Of a DNA stretch of 34,515 nucleotides, positions 9,595 through 17,720 are shown one piece after another. Numbering within the stretch: the stretch's first letter is position 1; every line of letters begins with the position of its first letter. The notes beneath the pieces were generated by a model. That model saw only the letters and a program-made list of their open reading frames with translations, ran no database searches and was not told the DNA's origin. Both the position numbers and the translations under genes were made by a program. The DNA comes from Leptolyngbyaceae cyanobacterium T60_A2020_046 (GTDB lineage Bacteria > Cyanobacteriota > Cyanobacteriia > Phormidesmidales > Phormidesmidaceae), in NCBI GenBank assembly GCA_015272155.1, contig JACYME010000127.1, positions 1 to 34,515 of the forward strand. The letters run 5' to 3'.

Positions 9595-9849
9595 TGCCAG
9601 CGATGTCAGGTCAGGCCGTTGTCAGCTCAGGGCATCGGCTTGGAGGTTGGGTCTGGATTTGCGGGTTCACAATCGACTGGTGAAGAACGGGCATCGTGAA
9701 ACCGTGTTTTAGGGGCCATCGTGCCGCGATAACGTGCCGCGATAAAATGACAGGGGCGAGGTGCGATCGCGGGGAACCGGGCGATTTTGCGCATCGTCAT
9801 GATGGACACCTCCTCCGCAACTGTGGGGATTTACCTGCTGAGGGCACCT

Positions 9850-10419
9850 ATGCACATTCGAGCTTTACTTTCCCTCGCCCATCGCCGTCGCTGGCTATGG
9901 CTGGGCTTGGCAGGATGGTCACTCGCGATCGCCACCTGCACCACCTGGACGACGACCAGTGCCCGCGCTCAGACAAACAACGGCGGCGTCATCACTCTAC
10001 GGTCTGATGTGCAAGAGGCCAACGCAATTACGGGGGTAATCACCGCGCGGGGCAACGTGCAGATCGACTATCCGGCACGGCAGATCTACGCCACCTCTTC
10101 CCAAGCTCAGTACTTTAGTGAAGAGCAGCGCATCATCCTCTCGGGCAATGTTGTGGTGCTTCAGGAGGGCAACCGCCTGGAGGCTGAAACCGTGACCTAT
10201 TTGGTGGATGAGGGCCGCTTTGTGGCGCTACCCCAGCCCAATCGTCAGGTGCAAGCGACATACTTTTTACCCGCTTCGGATGACCCGGCAACGCCAGCCC
10301 CCAGTGGCAGTGCGGCGGGTGCTGGGCGGGGCGCGGATCAACCCCAAAGTAACCCGGAACCAGACGCAACCCTGCGCATTTCACCCGTTGGCGCTGGGGC
10401 GACACCTCCGTCCCCTTGA
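9850..10419 (+). CDS. LptA/OstA-like periplasmic protein
   Basis: A 189-residue exported protein with an OstA/LptA-type beta-jellyroll segment, of the kind that carries lipopolysaccharide through the periplasm. A basic N-terminus (HRRR) and a hydrophobic stretch lead to ARAQ, a likely signal-peptidase site near residue 40. The core about 50-135 shows the repeating strand pattern of this family: ARGNVQIDY, LSGNVVVLQ and LEAETVTYL. The tail is Pro/Ala/Gly-rich and probably disordered. A longer reading begins at 9787. I prefer the ATG at 9850 because the signal peptide then starts correctly and GAGGG precedes it. No lptB or lptC homologue lies alongside. Confidence 0.72.
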   Translation: MHIRALLSLAHRRRWLWLGLAGWSLAIATCTTWTTTSARAQTNNGGVITLRSDVQEANAITGVITARGNVQIDYPARQIYATSSQAQYFSEEQRIILSGNVVVLQEGNRLEAETVTYLVDEGRFVALPQPNRQVQATYFLPASDDPATPAPSGSAAGAGRGADQPQSNPEPDATLRISPVGAGATPPSP

Positions 10420-10781
10420 TGGGGCGATCGCGGGGCTCTGCGATTCCCGATGGTTGTCGGTGGGCATGTGGGCTTCACGCCCTCAAGCTCCAAGACATCG
10501 AACCCAACCCATGGGATGCGCGCGATCGCCCGGTGCTGGTGAGAGTCCAGTGTGGCGATCGCATCGCTCCCCAAAATGCGGTTCGTAAATCCTGTGAGAT
10601 TTTCCTGGCGGAACAGTTCGGGCGATCGCACCCGACTCTCAATCCTACTCTAATCCAGGCACGATAGGATAAGGGCCGTGGGCTTGAAACCTGGCTCAAT
10701 ACAGCCGTTTCAGCGGTTTTGTGGCGGTCATTCCCGCCCCACCCGAAGCACCCATCTCCTCCTCCATCCGGATTTATAGTT
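10420..10781. other. Intergenic stretch, no gene seen
   Basis: Between the LptA-like gene and the amine oxidase there are 362 bases with several HIP1 octamers and no ORF that resembles a protein. I see no strong terminator hairpin and no clear promoter. The sequence just before 10782 is AT-richer but lacks a recognisable Shine-Dalgarno motif. Confidence 0.45.
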
Positions 10782-12720
10782 ATGGCCCCTGCGACTCCTC
10801 TGCATCCCCTAGAACCATTAACCGCTGACGAAATTCAGGCTGCTGTTGCCCTGGTACGCACCGACAAGGGGGTGGGCGATCGCTGGCCATTTCCCGTCGT
10901 CACCCTCCACGAGCCTGCCAGGGCGATGGTCTTGGCCTACCAGCCCGGCGATTCGTGGAATCGCGAAGCCTTTTTGGTCTTGCTGGATAACGAAACCGGC
11001 AACACCTACGAAGCGATCGTCTCCCTCACCCAGCAGACCATCACCCGCTGGACTCACCTGCCCGACATTCAGCAACATCATGGCCGACGAGCTAGAAGCC
11101 TGTGAGGCCGCTGTCAAAGCCCATCCCGACTTCCATGCAGCGCTCCAGCGGCGGGGGCTAGACCTGGCGCAGGTGGTGGTCGATCCCTGGGCGATCGGCA
11201 ACTTCGGCTTTGCCGACGAAGTCGGACACCGCCTCTCCCGCTGCCTCTACTACGTGCGCACAACCCCCGAGAGCAACTTCTACGCGCGGCCCATCGACGG
11301 CCTCGTGCCCGTCGTCAACCTCAACACCATGACCGTCGTCCGCATTGAGGATGTGGGCGACGTGCCCGTCCCTCCAGAACCGGGGGAATATGCCCGCGAA
11401 TTTTTCCAAGACCAGTTTCGCCAAGACCTCAAACCCCTCAGCATCACCCAGCCCGAGGGGCCGAGCTTCACCATTGAGGGCCACCACATTCGCTGGCAGC
11501 GGTGGCAGATGCGCGTTGGCTTCACCCCCCGCGAGGGCCTGGTGCTCTACCAAGTGGGCTACGAAGACGAGGGCAAGGTGCGCCCCATTCTCTACCGGGC
11601 CTCAATGGCCGAAATGGTGGTGCCCTATGGCGATCCGCGCCCTCAGCACTTCCGCAAGAACGCCTTTGACCTAGGTGAGCACGGGGTCGGCATGTTGGCC
11701 AACTCCCTCACCAATGGCTGCGATTGCTTTGGCGAAATCCGCTATTTTGACGGGGTGCTGACGGACAGCCAAGGCAATGTGTCGGTGACAAAAAACGCCA
11801 TCTGTCTCCATGAGGAGGATTTTGGCATTTTGTGGAAGCATACGGACTGGCGGCGCGATCATGTCGATGTGCGGCGATCGCGGCGCTTGGTCGTTTCCTT
11901 CATCGCCACCGTCGATAACTACGAATACGGCTTTTACTGGTACTTTTACCAAGATGGCACCATTCAGTACGAAGTGAAGCTGACAGGGATTTTGCTCGTC
12001 GGAGCCCTGGCCGATCAGCCCAAATACGGCACCCTGGTCGCCTCCGCAGTCAACGCCCTCAATCACCAGCACTTCTTTGCCATGCGGCTCGACTTCGACA
12101 TCGATGGCTGCCCCAACAGTGTCTACGAAGTCAACAGCGAAGCGGAACCAATGGGGTCAGAGAATCCCTTTGGGAATGGCTGGTATGCCGTCTCCACCCT
12201 GTTGAAGCAAGAACAGGACGCCCAGCGACTCATTGATCCCTTCAACGCGCGCTATTGGAAGGTGGTCAACCCCAACGTGCAGAATCGCCTAGGACAGCCC
12301 ACGGGCTTCAAGCTGATCCCCGGTGAAAATGTGTTGCCCTTTGCCCACCCCAATGCGCCGATTTTGAAGCGGGCCGGGTTCCTGACCCGCCACCTGTGGG
12401 TGACGCCATACCACCCGGACGAAAACTTTCCCGCCGGGCCATACCCCAACCAACACCCCGGCGGGGAGGGGCTGCCCCAATGGACCCAGGCCAACCGCGA
12501 CCTAGAGAATACGGACGTAGTGCTGTGGTATGTCTTTGGGTATCACCATGTGCCGCGCCCGGAGGATTGGCCGGTGATGCCCGTCGCCTACAGCGGGTTT
12601 ACCCTCAAGCCGGTGGGCTTCTTTGCCCAAAACCCCGCTCTGGATGTGCCCCCCTCCCCTCCGAAGCACGCCTGCCACTCGGGGCAGGGTGGCGTCAGCG
12701 CTGGGCCAGAGCCGAGCTAG
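10782..12720 (+). pseudogene. Copper amine oxidase, frameshifted near 11073
   Basis: A quinone-dependent copper amine oxidase that would oxidise primary amines to aldehydes, H2O2 and ammonia. The N-terminal domain (MAPATPLHPLEPLT onward) runs in one frame to LPDIQ. The rest continues one base over, from NIMADELEAC at 11074 to the stop. Family members read W-x-x-x-P-x-x-Q-P-x-I-M here, so two bases appear lost (or one gained) at about 11073. Everything catalytic is intact in the second frame. The TPQ-precursor tyrosine is in VDNYEYG (codon 11920-11922), the catalytic aspartate region is FDLGEHG, the copper ligands are NHQHF, and the third histidine lies in FGYHHVPRPEDWPVMP. The gene ends 2 bases before the convergent hydrolase. 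It could be a recent pseudogene, an assembly error or a recoded gene. The intact downstream frame argues the change is recent. Confidence 0.85.
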
Positions 12721-12722
12721 GA

Positions 12723-13526
12723 TTACCGAGCTTGAGTGAGCCACGTCTCGATATCCTGGCGCACCTGATCGGGAATCTCCCACGGAAATAGGTGGGCAAC
12801 GTGGGGGTAGGTTTTGAGGGTGCTATTTGGCAGCGCGTGGGCAGTTTCTTGGCTCGATTGGGGGGTGATGTGGCGATCGCACTCCCCACATAACACCAGG
12901 CTTGGGCAGGTCAGCCGCCCAACATCGGGCAGGCGATTGTAGCCGCCTTTGATCGCAGCGCTGAGGGCAGCTTGAGCATGGCGCGAGGTGCGGAGATAGG
13001 CCGGGAAGCCTTCGGTGGCAAGGCGGCGATAGGCGGCGGGGGTGTGTTGTTGGAGCAGGTAGCGGTAGAGCGATCGCTGGCCAAAGGTGTTGATATTCCA
13101 TTGCCAGCCGGGGATTGCGCGATTGATGAGGGACGCGATCGCGGTGTAGGCACTATCCGCCCAGGTAATGGGGGGATGGCTACCGCGAGGTCGCGCTGCC
13201 GTTGCGATTAAAATCAAACCTGCCACGCGCTGGGGATGGCGCAGTGCCAACTCCAACGCCAAGATGCCCCCCAACGACCACCCCAAAACAAGGCAGCGAT
13301 CGCTGCCAGTGCAATCAAGCAGGGCAACCAGATCCGCCAGGTGTGTATCCATGGTAAAGGGCGATCGCGCCACACTGCGCCCGTAGCCCCGCAAATCTGG
13401 CGCGATCGTCCTGAATTGCCGCGACAAATGTTCAGTAAACACCGCCATGCTGCGCCCACTGCCTGGATGACCGTGCAAGCACAGCAGCGGCTCCCCGACC
13501 CCTCGAATTTCTACATGAAGCTGCAT
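12723..13526 (-). CDS. Alpha/beta hydrolase
   Basis: A 267-residue alpha/beta-hydrolase-fold enzyme. The oxyanion-hole loop HGHPGS lies at about residues 18-23 and the nucleophile elbow GWSLGG at 82-87, with Ser84. The acid is probably D217 in GECDRH and the histidine H245 in HVAHLF, completing a Ser-Asp-His triad. The substrate cannot be told from sequence; esterases, haloperoxidase-like enzymes and BioH-type enzymes all share this layout. No signal peptide is present, so it is cytoplasmic. The gap to the upstream ABC ATPase gene on the same strand is 121 bases, so co-transcription is possible. Confidence 0.88.
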   Translation of the reverse strand: MQLHVEIRGVGEPLLCLHGHPGSGRSMAVFTEHLSRQFRTIAPDLRGYGRSVARSPFTMDTHLADLVALLDCTGSDRCLVLGWSLGGILALELALRHPQRVAGLILIATAARPRGSHPPITWADSAYTAIASLINRAIPGWQWNINTFGQRSLYRYLLQQHTPAAYRRLATEGFPAYLRTSRHAQAALSAAIKGGYNRLPDVGRLTCPSLVLCGECDRHITPQSSQETAHALPNSTLKTYPHVAHLFPWEIPDQVRQDIETWLTQAR

Positions 13527-13647
13527 GGTGCGTTACCGCGATCGGCGATCGTGTCCATTATCCCGTGCCCCATCGCCGTTGCTCGTCCAATTCAGGGCAT
13601 CGAGCGGAGAACTGCCCCAATTCCGCCCTTTGCCAAGCATCAAGCGG

Positions 13648-14391
13648 CTAACTTGCAAAGGGTCGATGCGCGGGGCTCGATCGCTCAGGCTGAAACGCTT
13701 CGCCGTAGGCCTGACGAATATTTTCCATCGTCATCACGGCCTGGGGCGTATCATCAGCCAGCAAACGCCCGTTCAACAGCAACAGGCGATCGTAGCGGTT
13801 CAGCGCTTCACCCCATTCGTGGCAGCTCACGAGCAGCGTTTTGCCCTCGGCGCGCAGGGCGTCAAATACCTCCAGCATGATGGCCTCTGTTTTCTTGTCG
13901 ATGCCGGTGAAGGGCTCATCCAACAAAAATATGTCGGCGTGCTGCGCGAGGGCACGCGCCAAAAAAACACGTTGCTGTTGGCCCCCCGAAAGTTGGCTGA
14001 TGGGGCGATGGCGCAAGCGATCCATCCCCACACGGGCGAGGGCTGCCCGGACGCGCGCCTGCTGTTCTTGGGAAGGACGACGCAGCCAACCCGCTACCGC
14101 CGTCTGAGACATGAGCGCCACGGTCCACACCGTTGCAGGATAGTCCCAATCAATTTGCGATCGCTGGGGCACATAGGCCATCCGCTGGCGCTGACGACGC
14201 AACGGCACACCTTGGAGCTCAATGCGCCCGCGATAGCGCACGAGGCCCAAAATAGCCTTAATGAGCGTGCTCTTGCCTGCACCATTCGGCCCAATCAGAC
14301 CCACCATTTCCCCTGGCCGAAGCGTGAGGGATACGCCATCCAGCGCACAGACTCCCTGATAGTTGACAGACAAATTTTCAATGTCTAACAT
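13648..14391 (-). CDS. Metal ABC transporter ATP-binding protein (ZnuC/MntA-like)
   Basis: The ATPase subunit of a zinc/manganese-type ABC importer. Walker A is GPNGAGKST (34-42), followed by the Q-loop region [13 protein letters not shown] typical of the Zn/Mn cluster. The signature is [15 protein letters not shown], Walker B is [12 protein letters not shown], and the H-loop is [11 protein letters not shown] longer reading from 14499 exists. I chose the ATG at 14391 because MLDIENLSV is where the fold begins and the upstream codons overlap the operator. It is divergent from the znuA-like gene with a Zur-like palindrome between them. The membrane permease that normally accompanies this subunit is not adjacent. 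Confidence 0.9.
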   Translation of the reverse strand: MLDIENLSVNYQGVCALDGVSLTLRPGEMVGLIGPNGAGKSTLIKAILGLVRYRGRIELQGVPLRRQRQRMAYVPQRSQIDWDYPATVWTVALMSQTAVAGWLRRPSQEQQARVRAALARVGMDRLRHRPISQLSGGQQQRVFLARALAQHADIFLLDEPFTGIDKKTEAIMLEVFDALRAEGKTLLVSCHEWGEALNRYDRLLLLNGRLLADDTPQAVMTMENIRQAYGEAFQPERSSPAHRPFAS

Positions 14392-14404
14392 CGCTAGAGT
14401 GGAA

Positions 14405-14419
14405 TGAGAATCGTTCTCA
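14405..14419. promoter_or_regulatory. Zur-like operator
   Basis: The 15-base element TGAGAATCGTTCTCA is a 7-1-7 inverted repeat with one mismatched pair. It closely matches the Fur-family palindrome used by cyanobacterial Zur (TGATAATnATTATCA-like). It sits 13 bases before the ATPase start and 50 bases before the znuA-like start. A possible znuA -10 element, GATAAT, lies at 14432-14437, so a bound repressor would cover the -35 region. Zinc-responsive repression of both genes is the inference; Fur is an alternative regulator. Confidence 0.72.
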
Positions 14420-14469
14420 GATGGCAAACCTGATAATAGCAGACCACGCCAGCAAGGGGACAAAAGTTC

Positions 14470-15567
14470 ATGATGGGTCAACTTCATTGGAAATGGCACT
14501 ACACAGGCGCGATCGCGGCCTGTGTCGGTTTTGGCATATTGGGCTGTAGCCCCGCTCCCACCGACGGCGAAACGGGCGAGGCAGGCGCTTCAGAGACCGC
14601 CGAAACTGACGCCCTGCCCACCGTCGTTGCAACCAATAGCGTCCTCTGTGACCTAACCCAACAGATCGCAGAAGACACTGTTGCGCTCACCTGCCTCATG
14701 GAGGCGGGTCAGGATCCCCATGTTTATCAGCCTACGCCCTCCGATCGTCAGGCCATCGAAGAAGCAGACTTGGTGCTCTACGACGGCTACGACTACGCAC
14801 CGGGGCTGATTCGCATGGTGGAAGACGCCAACACCGCAGGCACAAAAGTTGCGGTGTATGAGGCTGCTGTCCCCACCCCGTTGATGGTTGAACCTCACAG
14901 TCACGACCATGGGGATCACGGGCACGGAGATGACGGGCACGGAGATGACGACCACGGCCATGGGGATGACGACCACGGCCACGGCGAAACCGCTGCCGGT
15001 GAGATGGTTCCCGATCCGCACGTTTATCACAGTGCTCCGAATAATGGCGCGATCGCGATGGTTATCGCAGCACAACTCGAGGCGGTGAATCCTGATCAGG
15101 GCGATCGCTACGCAACCAATGCGGAAGAATTAGCGTCCCAGTTCATCAGCCTAGATGGCTGGATTCAAGCCCAGGTGGATACCGTCGCGGTCGGCGATCG
15201 TCGCCTTGTTACGACCCACGACGCCTTTCGCTATTTTGCCGATGCCTATGGCTTTGAGGTAGCCGGAGCCATCAGCGGGCTTAGCACCCAGGAACAACCC
15301 ACCGCCACGCGCATGACCGAAATGGTAGAAACGGTGCGCGCTGCTCAAGTCAAAGCCATATTTGCCGAAGGCACCACCAATCCTCAGCTCATCCAAACCG
15401 TCGCTCGGGATGCCGGAGTTGAGGTTCCCGAAACGCCGCTGTTTGTCGCAGGCCCAGGGGCACCGGGTTCTGGGGGTGAGACGGTACAGGCCATGCTGGT
15501 TTCTAATACCTGCGTGATTGTGAATGGCTTGGGCGGGCAGTGTGACCCTAGTACGGCTCCGCTGTAG
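14470..15567 (+). CDS. znuA: ZnuA-type zinc-binding lipoprotein
   Basis: Cluster A-I solute-binding protein that captures a metal ion, most likely zinc, for ABC import. A lipobox GILGC puts the lipidated cysteine at C26. Three metal-binding histidine segments are visible: DPHVYQP, DPHVYHS and THDAFRY. Residues about 143-173 form a long His/Asp/Gly loop of repeated HGDD units, a mark of zinc-type rather than manganese-type members. The Asp usually found in the L-Y-x-D-S-L segment near the C-terminus appears replaced (PLFVAGPGAPGS). The start is supported by AAGGGG nine bases upstream of the first of two ATGs. It is divergent from the ABC ATPase and shares the Zur-like operator. Confidence 0.9.
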   Translation: MMGQLHWKWHYTGAIAACVGFGILGCSPAPTDGETGEAGASETAETDALPTVVATNSVLCDLTQQIAEDTVALTCLMEAGQDPHVYQPTPSDRQAIEEADLVLYDGYDYAPGLIRMVEDANTAGTKVAVYEAAVPTPLMVEPHSHDHGDHGHGDDGHGDDDHGHGDDDHGHGETAAGEMVPDPHVYHSAPNNGAIAMVIAAQLEAVNPDQGDRYATNAEELASQFISLDGWIQAQVDTVAVGDRRLVTTHDAFRYFADAYGFEVAGAISGLSTQEQPTATRMTEMVETVRAAQVKAIFAEGTTNPQLIQTVARDAGVEVPETPLFVAGPGAPGSGGETVQAMLVSNTCVIVNGLGGQCDPSTAPL

Positions 15568-16091
15568 GCTCGCCCTTAGGTCATATCGTCGTCATTGTCG
15601 TCGGAGCGAGGCTTGCCCCTAAGGTCGGCTCAGAACCCTGAGGGGTCGAGAGTCGGGACTATCCCCAAACCTCGACCCCTTGCTCGCCACAGCCCGTTCC
15701 CAAGCTTGGGAGCGGGCACAACTGTTTTGAAGGGGACGGGAACCGAATATTGCAGTCCCGCTCCTTGGGGAAGACGACTTGTGATGGGGGAGGCATTCTG
15801 CCTGTGAGCACTGTCTGCCAGATGGTGTCGTGCTAGACATTTTGATTCGACATGCGAGCGACTGATGGATGCCCACGGCAGTAGGTGCAGCAGTTTGGCG
15901 TTGTGCCGGGGGCATGGCGACAACGATATTGCCGGGCAGCGTTGCCAAGCGATGGCATGGCGCTGGAACCTGCGGGAATTTTTGGGGTGAAATTGCAAGA
16001 AACGCAATCCGATTGAGGGCGATCGCCGTAGTCTTTACAGAGCTTCACCCAGGCCTGGCAGGCTCGTGTTCATGAGAGGAGCAATCAATCG
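15568..16091. repeat. Long intergenic region with clustered palindromes
   Basis: No gene is supported in these 524 bases. At 15574-15580 and 15618-15624, CCTTAGG and CCTAAGG can pair. At 15641-15680, AGGGGTCGAG and CTCGACCCCT form a perfect 10-base stem. At 15692-15717 a near-perfect 12-base stem, GCCCGTTCCCAA with TTGGGAGCGGGC, has almost no loop. No T tract follows any of them. They could act as transcript ends for the znuA-like gene or be short dispersed palindromic repeats. The stretch from 15800 to 16060 shows nothing recognisable. Confidence 0.55.
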
Positions 16092-16745
16092 ATGACTGAC
16101 CTGAATCAAAGCCATCTGGCGCACCGGACGGACGCGCTGTCTCGCCGGAAGGTTGTCGTGGGTGGCGCGATCGCGGGATTTGCAGGGGCGCTGGGCCTGT
16201 CTGCGGTCACCGCGCGCCCGAGCCAAGCCGCCCACAATGCGAAGAACATCGAGATCTTAAACATTGCGTTGTATTACGAGCACCAAGCCATTTGGGCCTA
16301 TGGTGCGGCGGCGGGGCTGCTGAGCGACAGTGATGTGGGCCGGGCTGTGTTGGCCGTTGCCCTTGAAAACCAAGCCGACCACATGGAGCACCGCAACGTC
16401 CTTACTGGCGTCATTCGCGGGCTAGGTGGCACCCCGGTTGTGGCCGAGGACAGCTACGACCTGTCCGCCTATATTGAGCGCGGCGAAGGCAATCTGGACT
16501 CGGATGTCAACATTGCCAAGCTGGCGTTGGCCCTCGAAACTGACGCCGCGATCGCCTACGGTCAAGAAGCAGCCCAGCTCACGATTCCCGACTTGATTAC
16601 CGCTGGGGCAAGCATCGGAGCCGTTGAAGCATCCCATGCGACCCTGATTCGTGCGGCGTTCAAGTCCCTCGGGGTTGACTTGGAGGTCGTTCCCTCCGCC
16701 TTTATCAATGCGGACACCCGATCTGCTTGGATTGTGCCAGTTTAG
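16092..16745 (+). CDS. Exported ferritin-like domain protein
   Basis: A 217-residue protein of the ferritin-like (Ferritin_2 type) group. The N-terminus has a twin-arginine motif, SRRKVVVGG (17-25), a hydrophobic stretch and a probable cleavage at PSQAA near residue 46, so export by the Tat pathway is expected. Glu/His pairs that could form a di-metal site are spread over four helices: YYEHQAIWAY, ENQADHMEHRN, LETDAAIAYGQEA and VEASHATL. Start choice is supported by AGAGGAG at 16075-16081, ten bases before the ATG. Its substrate is unknown. A strong terminator 82 bases downstream suggests a single-gene transcript. Confidence 0.87.
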   Translation: MTDLNQSHLAHRTDALSRRKVVVGGAIAGFAGALGLSAVTARPSQAAHNAKNIEILNIALYYEHQAIWAYGAAAGLLSDSDVGRAVLAVALENQADHMEHRNVLTGVIRGLGGTPVVAEDSYDLSAYIERGEGNLDSDVNIAKLALALETDAAIAYGQEAAQLTIPDLITAGASIGAVEASHATLIRAAFKSLGVDLEVVPSAFINADTRSAWIVPV

Positions 16746-16827
16746 GCAAAGTTCGCCATCACGCCCCATCACCAGCCCAGCAAACGGGCTAGGGGTGCAG
16801 ATCTACCACTCCAGTTTCGTGCTGTCG

Positions 16828-16859
16828 AGACAGAGGGTCACACCTCTGTCTTTTTCTTT
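16828..16859 (+). terminator. Rho-independent terminator after the ferritin-like gene
   Basis: A perfect 9-base stem, AGACAGAGG and CCTCTGTCT, encloses the 6-base loop GTCACA and runs into TTTTTCTTT. It is the clearest intrinsic terminator in the window and is oriented to end the plus-strand transcript of the ferritin-like gene. Confidence 0.88.
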
Positions 16860-17080
16860 GGGGTCTGTTTTCTCATGCTCTGCCCCAGTGGTGCTCACAG
16901 GTCGGTGAGGGGTCACGATTCACGGATTGCCCTGACCTGCATCCCTGCCACCTTGGCCGGCTACCCTGTCCCCAAGCCATTGGTCGAGAGTGGACATCCT
17001 TACAGTGCTCTCTCCTGGGGGCTTTTGGGGCGATATCAGAACTTAACTTGCCGTTTCTCAGGGATGATGTTTCTCAGGGA

Positions 17081-17452
17081 TTACTTGGTGCCGCGCAGCA
17101 ATTGCTTCACCGTTTCAATCATTTCTGTGGGTCGAAAGGGCTTCGCGATATAGGCGTCTGCGCCCTGGCGAATGCCCCAGTAGCGATCGTACTCTTCGCC
17201 CTTGGAAGAACAAATCACCACCGGAATATCCTTGGTCGCGGGGTTATTTTTAATCCAGCGGCATAGCTCATACCCATTCATGTTGGGCATCACAATGTCT
17301 AACACCACGAGATCCGGCGGGCTTGCCTCAATTTTTTGTTGGGCCTCAGCGCCATCTTTTGCCTCCAAGATGGTCAATCCGGCTTTGATCAAGAGGCCTG
17401 CAATCATTTCGCGCAGGGCCGAACTATCATCCACGATCAAGACTGTGCTCAT
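17081..17452 (-). CDS. Single-domain CheY-like response regulator
   Basis: A 123-residue stand-alone receiver domain. D8/D9 form the acidic pocket, D52 in VLDIVMP is the phosphorylation site, S82 occupies the switch Thr/Ser position, and K104 in IAKPF is the conserved lysine. The segment EYDRYWGIRQGADAYIAKPF closely resembles cyanobacterial PilH/CheY-type regulators of pilus motility, but no partner kinase or chemotaxis gene is nearby, so no pathway is assigned. A longer reading from 17497 exists. MSTVLIVDD at 17452 is the natural start of the fold, and GGAG lies 13 bases upstream. Confidence 0.9.
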   Translation of the reverse strand: MSTVLIVDDSSALREMIAGLLIKAGLTILEAKDGAEAQQKIEASPPDLVVLDIVMPNMNGYELCRWIKNNPATKDIPVVICSSKGEEYDRYWGIRQGADAYIAKPFRPTEMIETVKQLLRGTK

Positions 17453-17720
17453 GCGATTGGTTAGGCTCCGAGGCACTCCTGTTCGACTCAGATACACCCA
17501 GGTATCGTCATAGTATTATGTCGAACTTCGGGCCGACCAGAACACCTTATTCAGATTGGACTTGCGTGCGGGTTGTCACTGCGGTGGGTCGAAGGCCGTG
17601 CCAGCGATCGCGCCACCCCTCATCAAGGACAGACCAGAACCCCCCAACGCTATGGATAGCGTTGATGCGGTGAACTCTGCTTGCTCTACGGCAAAAGGTT
17701 GGGCGATCGCGATCGACGGG

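Noticed and set aside
13525-14388. Plus-strand ORF (287 codons) opposite the ABC ATPase
   Set aside because: It mirrors the clear ATPase with Walker motifs and has no recognisable domain of its own.
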